The position numbers and the translations under genes are program-made. Shown one piece after another: positions 55,391 through 64,000 of a stretch of 64,000 nt of DNA. Origin of the DNA: Argentina anserina (taxonomy: Eukaryota; Streptophyta; Magnoliopsida; Rosales; Rosaceae); the NCBI RefSeq assembly GCF_933775445.1, contig NC_065877.1, forward strand, positions 36,468,694-36,532,693, given 5' to 3'. The first letter of the stretch is position 1; every line of letters starts with the position of its first letter. The notes below the pieces were generated by a model. The model did not search any database and was not told the DNA's origin. It saw only the letters and a list, made by a program, of their open reading frames with translations.

Positions 55391-55550
55391 ATTGATCTAC
55401 GTCGTCAAAAAAGTAAAAAAAAAACACTTATTACTTCCCAAACAGTCCACTCTGCAAACTCCATCTTCCTCCTCCTTTCCCCTTTCGTCTTCCTCCTCCT
55501 CTACACTCACATGCCATTCCCCCAAAACTTCCGACCAATCACAGCCCGCC

Positions 55551-57565
55551 ATGTACATCTCGGAAAAGCCCCACCCAATCGACTTCTACAAGTCCTCCTC
55601 CCCCGACCGCGACCTCATGATGGACGTCGTCTACGCCCCCGCAGCCAACACCAGCAGCGGCGGCGAGGGCGTCCCCAAGAAGCGCGCCGAGACTTGGGTC
55701 CAGGAAGAGACCCGCAGCCTGATCAGCTTCCGCCGCGAGGTCGACGGCCTCTTCAACACGTCGAAGTCGAACAAGCATCTTTGGGAGCAGATCTCGGCCA
55801 AGATGAGAGACAAAGGGTTCGACAGAAGCCCCACCATGTGTACGGACAAGTGGAGGAACTTACTTAAGGAGTTCAAGAAGGCAAGACATCAAGTTAAAGT
55901 GGGGAGTAGGTCTGCTAAGATGTCGTACTATGAAGACTTACATGAGTTGCTTAGGGATAGGACTAGCCATAATAGTGGTGGCAATATTGGTGGAAATGAT
56001 AATGGTGTTTCTGGTTATAATAAGAGGCCTAATTCGCCTGCGAAGCTCGAAGCTTTTATACGTTTCTCTGATAAGAGTGAGTGTCAAGACAACAGCGGAT
56101 TTTGTAGTCAAGCTTCTCAATTAATCTTCTTTGCATTGAGTGATGGTTGGCTGACATTGGATTTTTGCAGGTCTGGAGGATGCTAGCATTCCATTTGGAC
56201 CTATGGAAGGTATGTATGAGTTTGTCTTCGCTTTTTTGGATGTTTTGTTTTGATAAGCATTTAGTTTTGTCTTGTGTTTTGCTGCAATGTGCTTGGTTGC
56301 TGCAATTTGTAAGAGCGTTTTGTTTTGTTTTGTGCGTGTGTGTGTGTGTGTGTGTTTATAGCTGCTGACCGGACAGCAGTGGACTTGGAGAGGCAGTTGG
56401 ATCATGATGGCGATCCTCTGGCGATTACTGCGGGTGATGGAGTGGCAGCAAATGAGGTTCCTCCGTGGAATTGGAGGGAAGGCCCTGAGAATGGTGAGCT
56501 TTTTTGTGACTAGAATTGCAATGCCAAATAAGTAGGATAAGTAATGCTGTAAGAATTTGAGTTATTGAGTTGTCGTCATGCTGCTATAATTGGTAGTGGA
56601 AATGTTTGTACTATATACGTATATCTATCTGCCTTCAATTGTATTTAAGCTGCCTTCACCCGAAAAGTTGCAATTTAGATGACTGCATAACTACATTGAA
56701 TTGCTAGCGTACTTTGCGTATATTTGTTATCATACTAGCATGTTGCATTCTTATTTAGTATTGATACCAAAGAAAGGTATATTCCTGATGATACTCGTTG
56801 TTTTTTTTAAGGAGCTTCACTTTTGTTATTGTGTCCATTTACCTTATACCATATTAGTGGAGTTCTCTGTCACTATCAATCTCTTGCATGATGGCACTTC
56901 CACTATAAGCTTTCTCACAATCTGACGTTACATCTTCTGGAAATAAAACGACAACCAAAATCTTTACATACATCTTATTAAAGTCCGAATTTACAAATTG
57001 ATTGAAGCTTGTGATTGTTTTTTGGCAGGAGGGGAGGGACACTCATCTTATTGTGGGAGGATTATAACTGTGAAGTTGGGAGAATACAACAGAAGAATTG
57101 GTATTGATGGAACTGCTGATGCCATTAAGGAGGCAATCAAATCTGCATTCAGAATAAGAACTAAGCGAGCATTTTGGTTGGAGGATGAGTATCAGGTTGT
57201 GCGGAGTCTTGATAGGGATATGCCTTTGGGAAATTACACTCTCCACCTTGATGAAGGTATCCTACACAGTTTCATTTCTATTAATTATGGAATAACGATT
57301 TTGGTGTACTGTATATTTGGTAAGCAGCTTTATGCTTCCTGTGGCAGGAGTAACTATAAAACTTTGCCTCTGTGATGAATCTGACCGTATAGTTCGCACT
57401 GAAGAAATAACATTCTACACTGAGGATGACTTTCGGGACTTCCTTACACGTCGCGGCTTGATTGGTTTAAGGGATTTAAGAGAATTAAGTGGCTACAGAC
57501 GCATTGATACTTTAGATGATCTTCAGTCTGGTGCAATGTATCAGGGGGTGAGACTTCCACTATGA
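55551..57565 (+). CDS. Trihelix transcription factor GT-1 (GT-1/GT-4 clade)
   Basis: Five exons (55551-56076, 56171-56209, 56362-56493, 57029-57256, 57348-57565) give 1143 nt and 380 residues. GT-1 proteins bind GT elements in light-regulated and other plant promoters. The start [14 protein letters not shown] matches the family; the longer frame from 55392 would add an unrelated Ser-rich leader. The trihelix DNA-binding domain is at about residues 48-135: [20 protein letters not shown], the conserved [20 protein letters not shown] and [16 protein letters not shown], then [11 protein letters not shown]. Downstream are the family blocks [19 protein letters not shown] and [13 protein letters not shown]. 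The C-terminal oligomerisation region has [38 protein letters not shown] and [11 protein letters not shown]. Exon 1 is GC-rich at its start. Intron 2 ends in a (GT)n tract. From memory, the homologues At1g13450/At3g25990 neighbour PP2A B' and SKIP14 homologues. Confidence 0.95.
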
Positions 57566-58005
57566 TACTCATACAACTCATACAGTTGGATCTGTCTTCC
57601 TCCTTTTCTTGTTACCAATCCTAAACCACATGTAAGAAGGCTGTTGATTCATGATGTAAAACTGTAAAAGCCAAGTGACAGTCATCTGAGTTAGCATTGT
57701 ATAAAACTGATGTACATACCACAGGACGCCCATCTTTTTAGGTCTGTTCTATCCTCTCTTTTACTTTCCATTTTAATCGATTCATCTCTCAAATTGAGCA
57801 GTGATCCTCATCTGGATCACAAACACATGGGGTCCTCACTATTTTACTCTGTTTAGATTAAGAAGCACATACGTAATACGTTATTAGTTGCTAGTTATTA
57901 CCCATTGCAAAGATCATGGTTGGCATCATTGGTATTGGTTGGTGTCACTTGTTCAGTATCAGGATCATGTAATTTGATTTGATCAGAGATTATGTTATGA
58001 ATGAA

Positions 58006-58398
58006 GGATTGGGATTGACCGGTTGGTGGCCAGAGTTGCCTTGCCTCGGACGACATTGAACTCATTGCCATAAACGATCCTTTCTTAACTGCTGATGACA
58101 TGGTATGTGTATGTAGAACGGTAGAACCCAGTTAACTAAACGATTCAAGTGTCCCTGTCTTTACCACTTTGAAGCAATTCAGCAAACATCTCGCCGAATC
58201 GCATGCCTACATAACATCCCCTAAACCGTCCTCTATTGTCGATATATAAAGGGGTAAATCTCATGTTCTCAGAGCTACATGCTTAAGTACGACAATGTTC
58301 ATGGGCAGCGTAAGCATGGCGAGCTTAAGGTTGAGGATGAAACCACGATTTTCTTTGGTGATAAGCCCGTTAAGGTTTTTGATTCTAGCGAGTTTTAG
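58006..58398 (+). pseudogene. Truncated GAPDH copy (two exons)
   Basis: An exon-like block at 58006-58102 reads, after a damaged GFGR motif, RLVARVALASDDIELIAIND then PFLTADDM and a GT donor. A second block, 58273-58398, follows an AG and reads [36 protein letters not shown] and a stop. These are exons 2 and 3 of a cytosolic GAPDH. The small deletion in the nucleotide-binding motif, the early stop and the lack of a catalytic domain show that it is a dead fragment. It lies directly upstream of the divergent GAPDH-like gene, in the same orientation, so tandem duplication is likely. Its retained residues (INDPFLTADDM) are nearer to canonical GAPC than those of its neighbour. Confidence 0.85.
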
Positions 58399-58815
58399 TG
58401 CAATTTTTTTTTATGAATCAATTATGTGTGATGTGAAGTAATATGGATAGTTTAAACGCTTTATGAGAACCAAGTGCATGAGTCTAGCTCGATGCAAAAT
58501 GTGCATACTTAATTATCAATATTTCTGTGTAGAAAGAATTAGGAATTAATACAAATTTTCTTTATCTCCTTCGTAGTTGATCACTGTTTACCAATTCATC
58601 TTTGTTCGAATGGAACGGCGTACATGCCACCTCACTAGAGTATAGGGTAAAAGTGATAGTGCATCTCCCACTTTGTTCGCCAAAGGTCCCGTCTATGGTG
58701 ATCTCACACTCATACATATATACAACTCATTGTCTTTCATACTTCATCTTCTATAATCTCAAAGCATTTTTCAGTTTCACCATCTTCGCATGTTCCATAC
58801 GTTGCAGCATTCCTC

Positions 58816-61104
<2,289 letters not shown>

Positions 61105-62614
61105 CCTCAGGATGTTATAAACCCTTTCAATGCAGAAAGTAAAACTAGCAGCACTGCTCCTGCAGTTTTGGATTTGACAGTATTGAGATTAATTCCGTCT
61201 TACCAGTTTTTGCTAACTGGAGTTAACATATCGTAACTCTGAATTCATATTGTAAAGAGTTCAGCACTTGGTACTCCAGAAGGTGTGCAATTCGTAGCAT
61301 TGGCTACGACAAAATATTAGGACGGTTCAGGGAACAACCCTTGCTTATTTCCCATAGCTTTCATATAGATTTGAGATGGAATGCAAATACATCCGAACTT
61401 CCTTGTATGGAAATCACCACAGAAAAGGAAATATATATATCAATGCACAATGAGACAGATACGTGGGTAACACATATCCAAAATCAGACGGAGCATATTA
61501 ACAAAGGGCTCCAATATTTCTAATCAAGAGTACTAGAAACATTAAGTAGGTTCAGACATTTAATCAACATCAGGATAATCCTAAGCCATAGTTCTTTTAT
61601 CATTCCGCAAACTATTTAAAAGCAAAATTCTTCTTGCTATTTATCACTCTTCTGGCTATTTAAGATCGGCTCGTGCTTATGCTACTCCTTGGGGACCCTG
61701 CCAAATTATAAACAATATCATAAATTACATTCCAAAGGAACAATTACGCTGATCAATTTTTCCTCACTAGTGTAAAAGTAACAGGAATGAAGCAAGATAA
61801 CACAAGTCACACATCATGGTAATTTCTCTGAATTCTTGTACTCTTGTAGTGGTGAATTCTGGATATATCTGGTAGAGGAAAGCTAGGAGCCAGAAATAAG
61901 CGAACAAATTAACTTGAGTTCATATAGTATTGTTTTGGGATTTAGAGAATCATGCTTTCTATTCCAGTTAATGTCTAACAGAAGTTTTTAAAATCTAGAA
62001 TTGAATTGAAGACTTCAACAGAAATGACTGGTCAGTGCTAACCACCGTATGCATTTCCTTATGTTACAGTAACATGACAATGTTCATGTCAGCTGCGTGC
62101 AGCTTATATGACTACAATGGTGAGGGGCATAGAAGCTTCAAGCTTCCCCCTCTTAAAGTAAAGAGTCAGAGAAAAACTAAATCAAGTTGAGCAGCTTGAG
62201 CTTATAAACTTAACTACGTGATGCATCATATCCCTTAATATTTACAAAAACATGGAAAACCATCCTTCTGAAAACAGCAAGGTAATCAATTTCAGGAGCA
62301 CTATGAGAAGTAGCAAGCACGTGGCTCTCTGCTCTTCACTCGAGGCTCCATTTTGTTTCAACCACCAACATATCCTTGGATATTGCTTTACTATATCACA
62401 AGCACAAAGTTGTCTACACTAACCTAGAAGTGTGATCACGCTGTATTCCTCAATTCTCATCTTGATATGTTTGGTTTCTTCAATGCTCATATAACACAGA
62501 TGCATGCATGCACTTCAGTTATCAAATCAATGAGAAAAGATACATGGTGTTGCAATCTAATCTTCAACACTCAATACAATCAAAACAACAACTGCTGAAG
62601 TGAAGGCATTACCT
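61105..62614. other. Interval between convergent GAPDH-like and prohibitin genes
   Basis: Both 3' UTRs should lie here. A GT donor immediately after the prohibitin stop (minus strand, AAG|GTAATG near 62608) hints at an intron in its 3' UTR, with further exon sequence towards 61650. I see no other gene; the frame at 61341-61523 has no recognisable motif. Confidence 0.5.
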
Positions 62615-63451
62615 TCAACGATTGCCGAGGCCAAAGAGGACAGAGTTCCCCTTAGGCAGGTAGCTCACATTCGGCGACTTGGCGAGCGTGGCAGCAATCT
62701 CTCTACTGGCCTCAATCCTCCTCAGCTCAATCAGATCATTACCAGCCGAAGCAGTCGCCTCCGAAATCAGCTTCGCAGCCTCACTCTCTCCCTGAGCCCT
62801 GATGATCGCCGCCCTCCTCTCCTGCTCGGCCTTGGCCACCACAAACTTGGACCTCTCCGCCTCCTGCTGCGCCACCTGCTTCTGCTCCACGGCGCGCGAG
62901 AACTCCGCGCCGTACGACAGGTGCGTGATGGCCACGTCCTCCAGCGCGATGTTGAAGTCGCTGGCGCGCTTGACGAGCGCGTCGCGGACCAACGCCGAGA
63001 CCTGCGGGCGGTCGGTGAGGAGCTGGTCGGCGTTGAACTGCGCGACGACGGCTTTGAGGACCTCGTTGCCGATGGAAGGGAGGACCTTCTCGTCGTACTC
63101 GAGGCCTAGGGTTTTGAAGATCTGAGGGAGGCGGGTGACCTCAGGGCGGGAGAGGACCCTAAGGGTGAGGTTGACCATCTGGAGGTCCTTGGTGCCGGAG
63201 ACGGAGGAGAAGGTGTGGGGCCGGGTGCGGATGTCGAAGATGTAAGGCTTCTGGAGCCATGGGATCAGGAAGTGAGTGCCTTCGCCGACGGTTTCGTCGA
63301 TGACGCCGCGGAAGCGGTCGAAGAGGACGGCGCGCTGGCCGCCGTCGACGGTGTAGAGGGCGGAGTTGACGACGGTGGCGCCGGCGCCGAGGCCGAAGGC
63401 GGCGCGGGCGAGGTTGGTGAGGAAGGAGACGGCGGCTTGGTTGGAACCCAT
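62615..63451 (-). CDS. Prohibitin (mitochondrial, PHB3/PHB4-like)
   Basis: A single coding exon of 837 nt encodes 278 residues, the usual length of plant type-I prohibitins. Prohibitins form ring-shaped PHB1/PHB2-type complexes in the mitochondrial inner membrane that stabilise membrane proteins and support mitochondrial biogenesis. The N-terminus [20 protein letters not shown] leads into a hydrophobic stretch (residues 16-33) that fits the membrane anchor. The SPFH/PHB domain spans about residues 33-195, with [33 protein letters not shown] and [16 protein letters not shown] charged coiled-coil (about 190-250) includes [20 protein letters not shown] and ends near [14 protein letters not shown]. 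The exon is unusually GC-rich, which makes long plus-strand shadow frames. Upstream, at 63530-63546, are two TAGGGTTT telo-box-like elements. Arabidopsis homologues (from memory) are At3g27280 and At5g40770. Confidence 0.96.
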   Translation of the reverse strand: MGSNQAAVSFLTNLARAAFGLGAGATVVNSALYTVDGGQRAVLFDRFRGVIDETVGEGTHFLIPWLQKPYIFDIRTRPHTFSSVSGTKDLQMVNLTLRVLSRPEVTRLPQIFKTLGLEYDEKVLPSIGNEVLKAVVAQFNADQLLTDRPQVSALVRDALVKRASDFNIALEDVAITHLSYGAEFSRAVEQKQVAQQEAERSKFVVAKAEQERRAAIIRAQGESEAAKLISEATASAGNDLIELRRIEASREIAATLAKSPNVSYLPKGNSVLFGLGNR

Positions 63452-63529
63452 GGTTGGTTTTGGTTGTGAGGAAATTGAGTCTCAGAGAAAGAAGAAGAAG
63501 AAGAAGTGTTGTGGAGTGTGGAGGGGGTT

Positions 63530-63546
63530 TAGGGTTTTAGGGTTGG
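63530..63546 (-). promoter_or_regulatory. Paired telo-box-like motifs upstream of prohibitin
   Basis: The plus strand reads TTTAGGGTTTTAGGGTT about 80-95 bp upstream of the prohibitin ATG, that is AACCCTAAAACCCTAAA on the sense strand. Telo boxes (AAACCCTAA) are known in plant promoters of growth and translation genes. A similar AACCCTAACCCTAA pair precedes the augmin start at 27658-27672. Confidence 0.6.
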
Positions 63547-64000
63547 GCAAGAGGGCATTTCCTCCAGATGGGTTGGGCTTTTGGTTGCTGACTTGGGCCG
63601 TTGTTGTTTGCGTCTTACGACATTGTTCTTTTACTTATACAAAGAAAATGGTTTTTTTTTTTAATGAAGTTACTTTTGACCTCCTCAACATATCCCTAGT
63701 TGAGTAGTTGATAGTTGATTCTTGATCTTAAACCATTATCAAAATCTTAGAGTACAATGTAATCTTTGAGCCTAATAGGTTGAAGTATCTAATATGGCAA
63801 TTAACGTCTCTTTTTGAGGTGAATAAACTTTTCTCTTTCGTAAATTAGTCATACTTTTATATATGGCTTACATGGATTAGAAGCTCTTGAATGGTCTAAC
63901 GAGTCACTGTTTACATAATTAGGGGTTAGGGACCAAGTCACTGTTTCATAAGAAGAGGTACCAATTTCACTACTTTGTCATGCTTCTAAATCTTCTGTGA
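63547..64000. other. Upstream flank of prohibitin
   Basis: AT-rich intergenic DNA running to the window edge, presumably the distal prohibitin promoter. I see no gene. Confidence 0.5.

Noticed and set aside
57898..58101. Minus-strand frame of 67 codons
   Set aside because: Overlaps and opposes the truncated GAPDH exon, which is the better explanation.
62600..63469. Long plus-strand reading frames across the prohibitin gene
   Set aside because: They are antisense shadows of a GC-rich prohibitin exon; their Arg/Leu/Gly-rich translations match no family.

Overview
This window is nuclear DNA from a flowering plant, a eudicot. It has intron-rich genes with GT-AG introns, AT-rich intergenic DNA, plant-specific families (GT-1 trihelix factor, SKIP14, PUX1, plant CXE carboxylesterase, DUF295 F-box, NRT2) and plant-type transposon relics. 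A rosid, possibly Rosaceae, is plausible, but I cannot prove the family from sequence alone.

Layout. Ten genes have intact coding structure. From left to right they are: GPI inositol-deacylase PGAP1-like (-, 401-7822), carboxylesterase CXE11-like (-, 9046-12003), PP2A B' regulatory subunit (-, 14475-16809), augmin subunit 6/HAUS6 (-, 22807-27653), PUX1 (+, 30629-32716), F-box SKIP14 (-, 42479-44700), cytosolic glucose-6-phosphate dehydrogenase (-, 49520-53596), trihelix factor GT-1 (+, 55551-57565), a divergent GAPDH-like gene (+, 58816-61104) and prohibitin (-, 62615-63451). For CXE11, PP2A B', PUX1, SKIP14, GT-1, GAPDH-like and prohibitin I placed every splice junction by hand, and the coding lengths are exact multiples of three.

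Between the genes lie decayed genes and small transposons. The relics are a high-affinity nitrate transporter (NRT2) pseudogene, a DUF295 F-box pseudogene interrupted by a TRIM retroelement, a second F-box fragment, a truncated GAPDH copy, a copia gag fragment, two unidentified coding relics and a broken C2H2 zinc finger. Four terminal-inverted-repeat elements can be delimited with target-site duplications: two Mutator-like and two hAT-like.

The genes are housekeeping and regulatory and do not form a pathway. Their order is informative. From memory, the Arabidopsis homologues fall into three separate clusters (At3g2728x-2732x, At5g4074x-4077x, and At3g2599x-2602x/At1g1345x-1346x), and this window interleaves them, as expected of an unfractionated ancestral order.

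The most interesting object is the GAPDH-like gene. It keeps an open 355-codon frame, the NAD-binding motif and the Cys/His catalytic pair, yet every substrate-phosphate-binding residue I can place is replaced. I found no CRISPR array, rRNA gene, convincing tRNA gene or obvious new multi-gene system.
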